A stretch of DNA of 64,000 nt from Streptomyces sennicomposti (GTDB taxonomy: Bacteria; Actinomycetota; Actinomycetes; Streptomycetales; Streptomycetaceae): positions 20,632 to 84,631 of the forward strand of contig NZ_JAIOAB010000028.1 in NCBI RefSeq assembly GCF_019890635.1, given 5' to 3'. Both the position numbers and the translations under genes were made by a program. How positions within the stretch are numbered: position 1 is the stretch's first letter; every line of letters starts with the position of its first letter. Shown here piece by piece: positions 17,608 to 26,230 of the stretch. The notes under the pieces are model-generated. The model saw only the letters and a program-made list of their open reading frames with translations, did not search any database and had not been told where the DNA came from.

Positions 17608-18258
17608 ATGACCTTGTCCGTGAAGCAGCCCCCCGCCGCCGACCGTGTGTACACCCACGTCAAGCAAGCCGTCCTGGACCGCCGCTACGAGGGCGGCACC
17701 CTGCTGACCGAGGGCGAGCTGGCCGAGGCCGTCGGGGTGTCGCGCACCCCGGTGCGCGAGGCGCTGCTCCGGCTGGAGGTCGAGGGGCTGCTCAAGCTGT
17801 ACCCGAAGAAGGGAGCGCTCGTCCTGCCGGTCTCCGCGCAGGAGATCGCCGACGTCGTCGAGACCCGGCAGCTGGTCGAGGGCCACGCGGTGCGCAAGGC
17901 CGTGCCCGCCCCGGCCGGACTCCTGGCGCGGCTGGAGGAACTGCTCGAACAGCAGAAGCGGCAGGCCGCCGCCGGCGATCTGGCCGGCGCCGCCGTCACC
18001 GACCGCTGCTTCCACGCCGAGATCGTCCGCAGCGGCGGCAACGAGATCCTCTCGCGCCTCTACGACCAGCTGCGCGACCGGCAGCTGCGGATGGGCGTCG
18101 CCGTCATGCACTCCCATCCCGACCGGATCGCCAAGACCCTCGCCGAGCACGAGGCGATCCTCCGGGCGCTGCGCGACGGCGACGCCGAGGCCGCCGCCGG
18201 CATCGTGCACGGACACGTCAGCTGGTTCTCGAACCTGGCCCGGGGTGAGGTCCGATGA
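17608..18258 (+). CDS. GntR-family regulator with FCD domain
   Basis: A 216-residue FadR-subfamily regulator. The winged-helix domain (about 12-75) has TEGELAEAVGVSRTPVREALLRLEVEGLL. The helical FCD ligand-binding domain (about 85-205) contains H/D residues that coordinate metal in this family (DRCFHAEIV, HEAILRAL). It overlaps the MFS transporter start by 4 bp (ATGA), so it most likely senses the transported compound or a product and controls its own operon. The ATG start follows a -10 box directly. Confidence 0.9.
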   Translation: MTLSVKQPPAADRVYTHVKQAVLDRRYEGGTLLTEGELAEAVGVSRTPVREALLRLEVEGLLKLYPKKGALVLPVSAQEIADVVETRQLVEGHAVRKAVPAPAGLLARLEELLEQQKRQAAAGDLAGAAVTDRCFHAEIVRSGGNEILSRLYDQLRDRQLRMGVAVMHSHPDRIAKTLAEHEAILRALRDGDAEAAAGIVHGHVSWFSNLARGEVR

Positions 18259-19574
18259 GTTCCTCCACCAGCCGTCCCACCGCCGCCCCGGCGCTGCCCG
18301 GCGACCCGCCGGGCGGGCGGCGCGCGGTCGCCGTGTGGGGCATCGGCGTCGCCGTCTACTTCGTCGCCGTCATCTTCCGCACCTCGCTGGGCGTCGCCGG
18401 CCTCGACGCCGCCGACCGTTTCCACGTCAACGCCTCCGCGCTCTCCACCTTCTCGATCCTGCAGCTGCTCGTGTACGCGGGCATGCAGATACCCGTCGGC
18501 CTGCTGGTCGACCGGCTCGGCACCAAGAAGGTGCTGGGCATCGGCGTCGTCCTGTTCACGGCCGGTCAGCTCGGCTTCGCCTTCTCGCCGTCGTACGGCA
18601 CGGCGCTCGCCTCGCGCGCGCTGCTGGGGTGCGGCGACGCCATGACGTTCATCAGCGTGCTGCGGCTGGGCACCCGGTGGTTCCCCGCACGGCGCGGGCC
18701 GCTGGTCGCGCAGCTCGCCGGGCTCGTCGGCATGGCGGGCAACCTGGTCTCCACGCTCGTGCTGGCCCGGCTGCTGCACGGCGTCGGCTGGACCTGGGCG
18801 TTCGGCGGCAGCGCGGTGGCCGGGGCGGTGGTGTTCGTGCTGCTGGTGCTGTTCCTGAAGGACCACCCCGAGGGCTTCGCGCCGGAGCCGCAGACGCACC
18901 AGGGCTCCGCGTACGTGCGGCGGCAGATTGCCGAGGCGTGGCGGGAGCCGGGGACGCGGCTGGGGATGTGGGTGCACTTCACCACGCAGTTCCCGGCGAT
19001 GGTGTTCCTGCTGCTGTGGGGGCTGCCGTTCCTGGTGGAGGCGCAGGGGCTGTCGCGGGCGACCGCGGGCGATCTGCTGACCCTGGTCGTGCTGTCGAAC
19101 ATGGCCGTCGGACTCGTCTACGGGCAGGTCGTCGCCCGGCATCACGCGGCGCGGTTGCCGCTGGCGCTGGGGACGGTGGCGGCGACGGCCCTGATGTGGG
19201 CGGCGACGCTGGCGTACCCCGGGGGGCGGGCGCCGATGTGGCTGCTGGTGGTGCTGTGCGTGGTGCTGGGTGCCTGCGGGCCGGCGTCGATGATCGGGTT
19301 CGACTTCGCCCGGCCGGCGAATCCGGCGGAGCGTCAGGGGACCGCGTCCGGGATCACCAACATGGGCGGTTTCATCGCCTCGATGACGACGCTGTTCGTG
19401 ATCGGGGTGCTGCTGGACGCCACGGAGGACGACTACCGGGTCGCGTTCTCCTCGGTGTTCGTGCTGCAGGCGGTGGGGGTCTCGCAGATTCTGCGGTTGC
19501 GGAAGCGGGCGGCCCGGCGGGAGCGGGAGCGGTTGGTGGCCAGTCGGGTGGAGACGGTGCACGTCCCTGCGTGA
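18255..19574 (+). CDS. Major facilitator superfamily transporter
   Basis: A 439-residue inner-membrane permease with about 12 predicted TM helices. It has the MFS signature GLLVDRLGTKKVLGIG between TM2 and TM3 and a charged central loop (LKDHPEGFAPEPQTHQG). The C-terminus is basic and cytosolic. The substrate is not identifiable; the overall type resembles anion/organic-solute permeases rather than multidrug pumps. The start ATG overlaps the gntR stop, indicating an operon and translational coupling. The 3' end faces a convergent gene across a hairpin. Confidence 0.88.
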   Translation: MSSSTSRPTAAPALPGDPPGGRRAVAVWGIGVAVYFVAVIFRTSLGVAGLDAADRFHVNASALSTFSILQLLVYAGMQIPVGLLVDRLGTKKVLGIGVVLFTAGQLGFAFSPSYGTALASRALLGCGDAMTFISVLRLGTRWFPARRGPLVAQLAGLVGMAGNLVSTLVLARLLHGVGWTWAFGGSAVAGAVVFVLLVLFLKDHPEGFAPEPQTHQGSAYVRRQIAEAWREPGTRLGMWVHFTTQFPAMVFLLLWGLPFLVEAQGLSRATAGDLLTLVVLSNMAVGLVYGQVVARHHAARLPLALGTVAATALMWAATLAYPGGRAPMWLLVVLCVVLGACGPASMIGFDFARPANPAERQGTASGITNMGGFIASMTTLFVIGVLLDATEDDYRVAFSSVFVLQAVGVSQILRLRKRAARRERERLVASRVETVHVPA

Positions 19575-19792
19575 CGCTGCGCTGTGCATGGCGGTGAGTT
19601 GACGTGCCGTCGCTTGAGGGTGCGGGGAGTTGCGGCTGGGGGTGGGTGCGCCGGCCCCGCGTGAGGGGGTGCCCCTGCGCCCACCCGTGCCGCCCCTGCG
19701 GCACGACTGCCCGCAGCTACGGGGGAGAGACGGGGACGGCCCGCGGCTACGGCACCGGTGACGGCGCGACTGGCCGCGGCTACGGCGGCTTG

Positions 19793-19827
19793 GGGCGGCC
19801 GCCCGACCCGCGGGGAGGCGGCCGCCC
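19793..19827. terminator. GC-rich hairpin between convergent genes
   Basis: GGGCGGCCGCCC (19793-19804) and GGCGGCCGCCC (19817-19827) are mutually complementary and each self-palindromic. The spacer 19575-19837 otherwise holds short GCGGCTACGG repeats and no gene. Confidence 0.65.
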
Positions 19828-19837
19828 GGCGGTGGTC

Positions 19838-20662
19838 TTACTGCGTCACCGTGAAGTTGCGGAGGATGGCCGAGGCCAGGTCCTGGTCGCCCTCCGTCTT
19901 GACCCGGTCCGCGACCGCTTCCGGAGTGGTGCGGCCGCAGGCGAGGCGGACGTAGGTCTCCCAGTCGAGGGTGAGGGACGCGGCCGGGCCGAGGGCCGGC
20001 GCCGTCTCCAGGGTGCCGCGGCCCTGGATGTCGACGCGGATCGTGCGCAGGAACTCCACCGGGCCGTGCACGTCGAAGACGATCGCCGAGCTGCGCGGCG
20101 CGTCCGCCTTCTCCGCGACCACGCGCGGCAGGGCGTCCAGCAGATAGTCCCGGGCGACGTGCGCGCCGGGCGAGTCCAGGTCGCCGGGGCGGCCGAGGGC
20201 GGCGCGCAGGTCCTGTTCGTGCACCCAGATGTCGAACGCGCGGTAGCGCATGGACTCCTCGAGGGTGATCTCCGCGCCGAGCGGGCCGCGCACCTTGGTC
20301 CCGGGCTCCCGGGACTCGTTGCGCAGCTGGCGGTTGCGGCGGATGATCGTGTGCTCCAGCTCGGACGTCATCTCCGGCGCCGTGTGGTGGCGGCGGACGT
20401 CGACCTGCATCTCCATGTACCGCTGGTGCTCGTTGGTGACGTGGAACAGGTCGCGCGGCAGCGAGTGGATGGGCCGCGGGTCGCCCAGCGCCTCGCAGTC
20501 CATGCCGATCACATGCGAGACGACATCCCGCACCGACCAGCCGGGGCACGGCGTCCGCCGGTTCCATTCGCCCTCCACGAGCGGCTGCACCAGCTCGGAT
20601 ATCGCCTCGACGGAGTGGGTCCAGGCATCGGCGTAGGGCTGGAGGGTGGGATGCAGACTCAC
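19838..20662 (-). CDS. Maleylpyruvate isomerase-type (mycothiol-dependent, DinB-like) protein
   Basis: A 274-residue actinobacterial protein of the TIGR03083/MDMPI_N family. The N-terminal four-helix DinB-like bundle has the CPGWSVRDVVSHVIGMD segment and a second motif FDIWVHEQDLR supplying likely metal ligands (H and D-x3-H). A C-terminal SCP2-like or MDMPI_C domain follows. The catalysed reaction is unknown; related enzymes use mycothiol as cofactor for isomerisation or thiol transfer. The GTG at 20662 has GAGGGG about 9 nt upstream and gives an N-terminus matching the family. It is divergent from the nitrilase gene. Confidence 0.82.
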   Translation of the reverse strand: MSLHPTLQPYADAWTHSVEAISELVQPLVEGEWNRRTPCPGWSVRDVVSHVIGMDCEALGDPRPIHSLPRDLFHVTNEHQRYMEMQVDVRRHHTAPEMTSELEHTIIRRNRQLRNESREPGTKVRGPLGAEITLEESMRYRAFDIWVHEQDLRAALGRPGDLDSPGAHVARDYLLDALPRVVAEKADAPRSSAIVFDVHGPVEFLRTIRVDIQGRGTLETAPALGPAASLTLDWETYVRLACGRTTPEAVADRVKTEGDQDLASAILRNFTVTQ

Positions 20663-20883
20663 GGAACGGGACCCCTCGGCGGTCGGTACACGGGCAGGTG
20701 GTGGCGGCATTGCCAGTGGGCGGTGGGCTGCTGTCGGCGGGTGTCTGGTGATTCTCCCGCGCTCTCGCTCCGCTTCGAGCGGGGAGGACCCCCAAGTTAC
20801 GCTGCTGTGAAGCACCCCGGCAGTGCTTTCGTGTGACGATCGTAGGCCGGTGTGGACAACTCGATTGCCAGGACGGTGGTAGT

Positions 20884-21678
20884 GTGCGCGCCTCGCTGAT
20901 CCAGATCGCCGTGGACGAGGGCGAATCGGTCGCATCGCGACGGCAGCGGGCCGCCGCGCTCGTCCGTGAGCAGGCCGGCGCCGATCTCGTCGTGCTGCCG
21001 GAGCTGTGGACCACCGGGGCCTTCGCCTTCGAGGAGTTCGAGGCCGCGGCCGAGGTGTTGGACGGCCCGACGCACGAGGTGATGGCGAAGGCGGCGAGCG
21101 ACGCGGGCGTATGGCTGCACGCGGGCTCGATCCCCGAGCGCGCGCCCGAAGGTGCCGTCTACAACACCTCCCTCGTCTTCTCCCCCTCCGGCGACCTGGT
21201 CGCCTCCTACCGCAAGATCCACCGCTTCGGCTTCGACAAGGGCGAGGCCGTGCTGATGGGCGCGGGACGCGAACCGGTGACGGTCCCGCTGCCGGACACC
21301 ACGCTGGGTCTGGCGACCTGTTACGACCTCCGTTTCCCCGAACTGTTCCGCTCCCTGGTCGACGGCGGCGCCGAGATCCTGGTGATCCCGGCGGGCTGGC
21401 CCGAGCGGCGGCGCGCGCACTGGACGCTGCTGGCCCGGGCGCGGGCGGTGGAGGACCAGGCGTTCGTGCTCGCCTGTGGAACGGCCGGCGCCCACGCCGG
21501 GGTTCCCCAGGCGGGTCACTCGATCGTGGTCGATCCGTGGGGCGAGGTGCTGGCGGAGGCCGGGCACGACGAGGAGGTCCTCACCGTCGAGTTCGACCCG
21601 GGCCGGGTCGCCACGACGCGCGAGCAGTTCCCGGCCCTCAAGGACCGCGTGCTCGGCCTGGAGGCGCCGCGCCACTGA
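20884..21678 (+). CDS. Carbon-nitrogen hydrolase (nitrilase superfamily, omega-amidase/Nit2-like)
   Basis: A 264-residue cytosolic amidase. The Glu-Lys-Cys triad is present: E40 in LVVLPELWTTG, K111 in SYRKIHRFGF, and C146 in GLATCYDLRFPEL. The sequence resembles omega-amidases (Nit2) that deamidate alpha-ketoglutaramate, but the exact substrate is unproven. The GTG at 20884 was chosen because it gives a standard N-terminus (RASLIQIAV); upstream codons in the same frame do not match the family. The gene converges on the LURP-one gene. Confidence 0.9.
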   Translation: MRASLIQIAVDEGESVASRRQRAAALVREQAGADLVVLPELWTTGAFAFEEFEAAAEVLDGPTHEVMAKAASDAGVWLHAGSIPERAPEGAVYNTSLVFSPSGDLVASYRKIHRFGFDKGEAVLMGAGREPVTVPLPDTTLGLATCYDLRFPELFRSLVDGGAEILVIPAGWPERRRAHWTLLARARAVEDQAFVLACGTAGAHAGVPQAGHSIVVDPWGEVLAEAGHDEEVLTVEFDPGRVATTREQFPALKDRVLGLEAPRH

Positions 21679-21762
21679 CCGCCGGTCGCGCCGACGACCG
21701 TCGGTGGCCGTGAGCGGAACCGCCGCCCCGCGCGCGGGCGCTGCCGTCGCCCCGCGCGGGCG

Positions 21763-22257
21763 CTACCGCTCGTCCCGTTCCTTCTCCGCCAGGTGGATCA
21801 CGCAGACGGCCACCGCGATCAGCAGCGCCGGGTCGGCGTCGTCCCGTACGACGTCGATGCCGTAGGTGTCCACGACGCTCAGCCAACGCCGGGAGATCAC
21901 CGCGAGCAGTTCGCCGTCGTACTCGACGGCGAACTCCCGGTCCAGGATCTTGCCGCTGACGTCCAGCTCGGTGCCGTCCACCAGGGTCACCCGGTAGTGG
22001 TTGCGCAGCAGCGACAGCCGTTTGCGCCGGATCTTCGCCAGGGCCTCGCCGCCCCGCTCGATCACCATCGTGTCCCGCAGGGAGAGCATCTTCTGGTGGA
22101 TGTCGATCAGCACCCGGCCCTGGGCGTCCTTCAGCTCGAAGGTGTCCCGCAGGCGCATCGCCTTGCCGTCGACGAGGAACAGCTTGGCGCCGTGCTCGTC
22201 CTCGATCCAGTAGTCGTCACCGATGCCGAGGATCCGGTCGCGTACGAGGAGTCTCAT
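21763..22257 (-). CDS. LURP-one-related / YxjI-like protein (DUF567)
   Basis: A 164-residue protein with the tubby-like LURP-one fold. It has repeated beta-strand motifs (LRDRILGIGDDYWIEDEHG type start, FELKDAQGRVLIDIHQKM, SGKILDREFAVEYDG), then VVDTYGIDVVRDDAD and a hydrophobic C-terminal helix (ALLIAVAVCVIHLAE). Related tubby-fold proteins associate with membranes via that helix; the cellular role is unknown. It is a single gene convergent with the nitrilase and divergent from the NHLRC2-like gene. Confidence 0.87.
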   Translation of the reverse strand: MRLLVRDRILGIGDDYWIEDEHGAKLFLVDGKAMRLRDTFELKDAQGRVLIDIHQKMLSLRDTMVIERGGEALAKIRRKRLSLLRNHYRVTLVDGTELDVSGKILDREFAVEYDGELLAVISRRWLSVVDTYGIDVVRDDADPALLIAVAVCVIHLAEKERDER

Positions 22258-22467
22258 GCCCTCACCGCTTCCCCGGCGGGCGCCCGCCGACGCGGGCTGT
22301 GGGCCGACGGACTGAGCGGACCGGTCCCGGGAACCCCGCGCGGAAGACGCACGCGGACGGTACGGAACCGCTCACCACCGCCCCTGGAACCGCTCACGAC
22401 CGCCCCCGGAACCCCTCACCGGGCGGCCCCCGCGCCGGTTGTCGGCGGCGGGTGGCACCCTTGGTCC

Positions 22468-24297
22468 ATGAGCGAATCGTCCCCGGCCCCGACCACCCGC
22501 CGTGCCCGTGTCCGCGCCCCCGAGCTGACCGGCAAGGGCGGCTGGCTGAACACGGGCGGAAACCAGTACACCCTCGCCGACCTGCGCGGGCGCATCGTCA
22601 TCCTGGATTTCTGGACGTTCTGCTGCATCAATTGTCTGCACGTCCTGGACGAGCTGAGGGAGCTGGAGGCCAAGCACCGCGACACCGTGGTGATCATCGG
22701 CGTGCACTCGCCGAAGTTCGTCCACGAGGCGGAGCACCAGGCGGTCGTGGACGCCGTGGAGCGGTACGGCGTGGAGCACCCGGTGCTGGACGACCCCGAG
22801 CTGGCCACCTGGAAGCAGTACGCGGTGCGGGCCTGGCCCACGCTCGTCGTGATCGACCCCGAGGGGTACGTCGTCGCGCAGCACGCGGGCGAGGGCCACG
22901 CGCACGCCCTCGCCAAGCTGGTGGAGGAGCTGGAGGCGGAGCACGCCGCCAAGGGCACCCTGCGCCGCGGCGACGGGCCGTACGTGGCGCCGGAGCCGGA
23001 GCCCACCACGCTGCGCTTCCCGGGCAAGGCGCTCCTGCTGCCGTCCGGGAACTTCCTGGTCAGCGACACCACCCGGCACCAGCTGGTGGAGCTGGCGGCG
23101 GACGGCGAGAGCGTCGTGCGCCGGATCGGCTCCGGCGCGCGCGGCTTCGCCGACGGCGCCGCCGAGGACGCCGCCTTCAACGAGCCGCAGGGCCTCGCCC
23201 TGCTCGACGACGGCGCCGTCGTGGTCGCCGACACGGTCAACCACGCGCTGCGCCGCTTCGACCCGGCGACGGGGCGGATCACGACCCTGGCCGGCACCGG
23301 CCGCCAGTGGATGCAGGGCGAGGCCACCGAGGGTCCCGCGCGCGAGGTGAACCTCTCCTCGCCCTGGGACGTCGCCTGGTGGCAGGGCAGGGTGTGGATC
23401 GCCATGGCGGGCGTGCACCAGCTGTGGGCGTACGACCCGGCCGACGGAACCGTGTCCGTCACCGCCGGCACGACGAACGAGGGCCTGGTCGACGGCCCCG
23501 GCGCCGAGGCCTGGTTCGCCCAGCCCTCCGGCCTTGCGGCCACGCCCGAGCGGCTGTGGCTCGCCGACTCGGAGACCTCCGCCCTGCGCTGGGTGGACCC
23601 GGACGGGCAGGTCCACACGGCCGTCGGTACCGGCCTGTTCGACTTCGGCCACCGGGACGGCGCCGCCGGACAGGCGCTGCTCCAGCACCCCTTGGGCGTC
23701 ACCGCCCTGCCGGACGGCTCGGTCGCCGTCAGCGACACCTACAACCACGCCCTGCGCCGCTACGACCCGGCGACCGGCGAGGTCACCACGCTCGCCACCG
23801 ATCTGCGCGAACCGAGCGACGCGGTGCTGGCGGGCGAGGACATCGTGGTCGTGGAGTCGGCCCGGCACCGGCTGACCCGCCTGCGGCTGCCCGAGGAGGC
23901 GGTGCGCGTCGAGGCCGTCGCGCACCGCACCCAGCGTGCCGCCACCGAGGTGGCCCCCGGCGCGCTGCGGCTGGACGTGATCTTCCAGGCCCCGGCCGGC
24001 CAGAAGCTGGACACGCGCTACGGCCCCTCGACCCGCCTCCTGGTCTCCGCCACCCCGCCCGAGCTGCTGCTGGACGGCGCGGGCGCGGGCACCGGTCTCG
24101 CCCGTGACCTGGAGCTGAACCCGGCCGTGTCCGAGGGCGTGCTGCACGTCTCCGCGATGGCCGCCTCGTGCGACGACGACCCGGCGAACGAGTACCCGGC
24201 CTGCCATGTCCACCAGCAGGACTGGGGCGTCCCGGTCCGGCTGGCCGACACCGGCACGGACCGGCTCCCGCTGGTCCTGGCCGGGCTCGACGCCTGA
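22468..24297 (+). CDS. Thioredoxin-like plus NHL-repeat protein (NHLRC2-like)
   Basis: A 609-residue protein with an N-terminal thioredoxin/TlpA-like domain (about 15-160; redox motif CCINC, with C53-I-N-C56 as the CxxC). An NHL beta-propeller follows (about 180-480; recurring motifs such as VSDTTRHQLVELA, VADTVNHALRRF, VSDTYNHALRRY). The last domain (about 490-600) ends in a beta-rich C-terminal region, matching animal NHLRC2. No signal peptide is seen, so it is probably cytosolic. Function in bacteria is not established; a thiol-redox role is inferred. The ATG at 22468 has no good ribosome site. Confidence 0.9.
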   Translation: MSESSPAPTTRRARVRAPELTGKGGWLNTGGNQYTLADLRGRIVILDFWTFCCINCLHVLDELRELEAKHRDTVVIIGVHSPKFVHEAEHQAVVDAVERYGVEHPVLDDPELATWKQYAVRAWPTLVVIDPEGYVVAQHAGEGHAHALAKLVEELEAEHAAKGTLRRGDGPYVAPEPEPTTLRFPGKALLLPSGNFLVSDTTRHQLVELAADGESVVRRIGSGARGFADGAAEDAAFNEPQGLALLDDGAVVVADTVNHALRRFDPATGRITTLAGTGRQWMQGEATEGPAREVNLSSPWDVAWWQGRVWIAMAGVHQLWAYDPADGTVSVTAGTTNEGLVDGPGAEAWFAQPSGLAATPERLWLADSETSALRWVDPDGQVHTAVGTGLFDFGHRDGAAGQALLQHPLGVTALPDGSVAVSDTYNHALRRYDPATGEVTTLATDLREPSDAVLAGEDIVVVESARHRLTRLRLPEEAVRVEAVAHRTQRAATEVAPGALRLDVIFQAPAGQKLDTRYGPSTRLLVSATPPELLLDGAGAGTGLARDLELNPAVSEGVLHVSAMAASCDDDPANEYPACHVHQQDWGVPVRLADTGTDRLPLVLAGLDA

Positions 24298-24350
24298 CCG
24301 GGGGCCGTCTGACCGGAGTCGCGGGGCCGCCGCCCGAGGGCGCGGTCGTA

Positions 24351-24389
24351 CCGTCGTACGGCCGCCCTCTCCCGGCGGCCGTACGACGG
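24351..24389. terminator. Bidirectional hairpin terminator
   Basis: A 16-bp perfect stem (CCGTCGTACGGCCGCC, 24351-24366, against 24374-24389) with a 7-nt loop lies between the NHLRC2-like gene and the DUF6458 gene. Confidence 0.9.
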
Positions 24390-24423
24390 GCCGTACGGAC
24401 GGTGCTGTGATCCGGGGCGTCGG

Positions 24424-24675
24424 TCAGACGCCGTAGCCGTCGCTGTAGCCGTCGCGCGCGTGGTGGTGGCGCTCCTCCTCGACGACCGTCGTCGTGGGCG
24501 GCACCATCACGCGGCGGCGCCGGGCGATGCTGCTGAACGTGGTCACGCCGATCACGCCGACGATCATGAGGATCACGCCGACCATGTGCACGTTGACGCT
24601 CTGCACGTGCCAGTCGGTCGCGAACGTGAGGATGGCTCCCACGGCGATGAGGATGATGCACCCGCCGAGGCCCAT
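24424..24675 (-). CDS. Small DUF6458-type membrane protein
   Basis: An 83-residue two-TM protein (helices about 4-20 and 30-47) with a basic stretch after TM2 (ARRRRV). A cytosolic tail rich in Glu/His (VVEEERHHHARDG) follows. The AGGAGG ribosome site sits about 8 nt before the ATG. Family members are widespread in actinobacteria and uncharacterised. The His-rich tail could bind metal, which is speculation. Confidence 0.85.
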   Translation of the reverse strand: MGLGGCIILIAVGAILTFATDWHVQSVNVHMVGVILMIVGVIGVTTFSSIARRRRVMVPPTTTVVEEERHHHARDGYSDGYGV

Positions 24676-24830
24676 GAGTGTCGCCTCCTAGTCCGGTGTC
24701 AGGTCCGGTGGTTCCGGCCTGTCCGGTCCCTTCCGGTCAACTCCGGGTACCCGCAAGCCCGGTGGACATGCGGCGGCGACCCCTCAGGGGCCTCTCACGG
24801 GCTTCCCGGGCCTCGCGGGCCCGTGCGGCG

Positions 24831-26129
24831 TCAGCCCTCCAGGAACGCCGCCAGCGCGTTCGCCAGCAGGAACGGGTCGTCGGCGGCGCACAGTTCGCGC
24901 GCGCTGTGCATGGACAGGATGGCCACGCCGATGTCCACGGTCTTGATGCCGTGCCGGGCCGCGGTGATCGGGCCGATCGTCGTACCGCACGGCATGGAGT
25001 TGTTGGAGACGAACGTCTGGAAGGGCACGCCCGCCTTCTCGCAGGCCGCGGCGAACACCGCACGTCCCGAACCGTCGGTCGCGTAGCGGTTGTTGACGTT
25101 GACCTTGAGGATGGGGCCGCCGCCCGCGCGCGGGTGGTGCGTCGGGTCGTGCCGCTCGGCGTAGTTCGGGTGCACCGCGTGGCCGGTGTCCGAGGACAGG
25201 CAGACCGTGCCGGCGAAGGCGCGCGCCCGGTCCTCGTACGAACCGCCGCGCGTGAACACCGAACGCTCCAGCACGCCGCCGAGCAGCGGCCCGTCGGCGC
25301 CGGTGTCGGACTGGGAGCCGTTCTCCTCGTGGTCGAAGGCGGCCAGCACCGGGATGTACGGCAGTTCGGCGCCGCCGGTCGCCACCGCCGCCAGGGCGGC
25401 CGTTCCCGCGTGCACCGACAGCAGGTTGTCCATGCGCGGGCCGGCCAGCAGTTCGCGGTCGCGGCCGAGGTAGGCGGGCGGCTCGACGGAGTGCGTCATC
25501 AGGTCCCAGCCGGCCACCTCGCCCGCGGCCAGGCCCGCCTCCTGTTCCAGGAAGGCGATCAGGTCGCCGTCGCGCACGTCGTCGCCCAGGCCCCACACCG
25601 GCTGCAGATGCCGCTGCTTGTCGAGCTTGAGGCCGTCGGTGGAGACCGTCCGGTCCAGGTGGATGGCGAGCTGGGGGACGCGCAGGAGCGGGCGGTCGAC
25701 GTTCACCAGGCGCGTGGAGCCGTCGCGCAGGGTGAGCCGGCCGGCCAGGCCCAGGTCGCGGTCGAGCCAGGAGTTCATCAGCGGGCCGCCGTAGATCTCC
25801 ACGGCGACCTGGCGCCAGCCGTGCGCCCCGGTGTCGGGCCGCGGCTTGACGCGCAGGTTCGGCGAGTCGGTGTGCGCGCCGACGATGCGGAACGGGGTGT
25901 GCGGCGCGGCGCCGTCGGGGACGTACCAGGCGATGATCGCGCCGCCGCGCAGCACGTACTTCCCGCCCGTGGCGGCGTCCCAGGCGTCCGTCTCGGCGAC
26001 CTGCCGGAAGCCCGCCTTCTCCAGCCGCGCGGCGGCGCTCGCCACGGCGTGGTACGGCGACGGGCTGGCCGCCAGGAAGGACATCAGGTCGTCGGTGTGG
26101 CCGCGGTCGAAGGGCCGGCTTGTGCTCAT
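24831..26129 (-). CDS. apeB: M18 family aminopeptidase (aspartyl aminopeptidase type)
   Basis: A 432-residue dinuclear zinc exopeptidase that removes N-terminal acidic or other residues in the cytosol. Metal and catalytic motifs are visible: VGAHTDSPNLRVKP, FDHEENGSQSDTGADGPLL (catalytic and ligand glutamates), SSDTGHAVHPNY and a C-terminal SMHSARELCAADDP. Length is normal for the family. It lies 101 bp downstream of the acyl-CoA dehydrogenase gene on the same strand, but a terminator hairpin separates them, so it probably has its own promoter. Confidence 0.93.
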   Translation of the reverse strand: MSTSRPFDRGHTDDLMSFLAASPSPYHAVASAAARLEKAGFRQVAETDAWDAATGGKYVLRGGAIIAWYVPDGAAPHTPFRIVGAHTDSPNLRVKPRPDTGAHGWRQVAVEIYGGPLMNSWLDRDLGLAGRLTLRDGSTRLVNVDRPLLRVPQLAIHLDRTVSTDGLKLDKQRHLQPVWGLGDDVRDGDLIAFLEQEAGLAAGEVAGWDLMTHSVEPPAYLGRDRELLAGPRMDNLLSVHAGTAALAAVATGGAELPYIPVLAAFDHEENGSQSDTGADGPLLGGVLERSVFTRGGSYEDRARAFAGTVCLSSDTGHAVHPNYAERHDPTHHPRAGGGPILKVNVNNRYATDGSGRAVFAAACEKAGVPFQTFVSNNSMPCGTTIGPITAARHGIKTVDIGVAILSMHSARELCAADDPFLLANALAAFLEG

Positions 26130-26148
26130 GGGTTCACCTTAACGACGG

Positions 26149-26185
26149 ACGAGGGTCCGCCCCCGGTGCGGGAACGGACCCTCGT
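26149..26185 (-). terminator. Terminator of the acyl-CoA dehydrogenase gene
   Basis: ACGAGGGTCCG (26149-26159) pairs perfectly with CGGACCCTCGT (26175-26185) across a 15-nt loop, just after the acyl-CoA dehydrogenase gene ends and before the aminopeptidase start. Confidence 0.75.
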
Positions 26186-26230
26186 GCGGACCTCGTGCGA
26201 GCGCGGCGGTGCGCGGTCGCGGGGGCGGGA

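Noticed and set aside
18060..21014. A 984-codon minus-strand open frame crossing the gntR-MFS genes
   Set aside because: It is antisense to well-supported genes; its middle part is Arg/His/Gly-rich noise typical of the complementary frame in GC-rich DNA. Only the 19838-20662 gene, in another frame, is real there.
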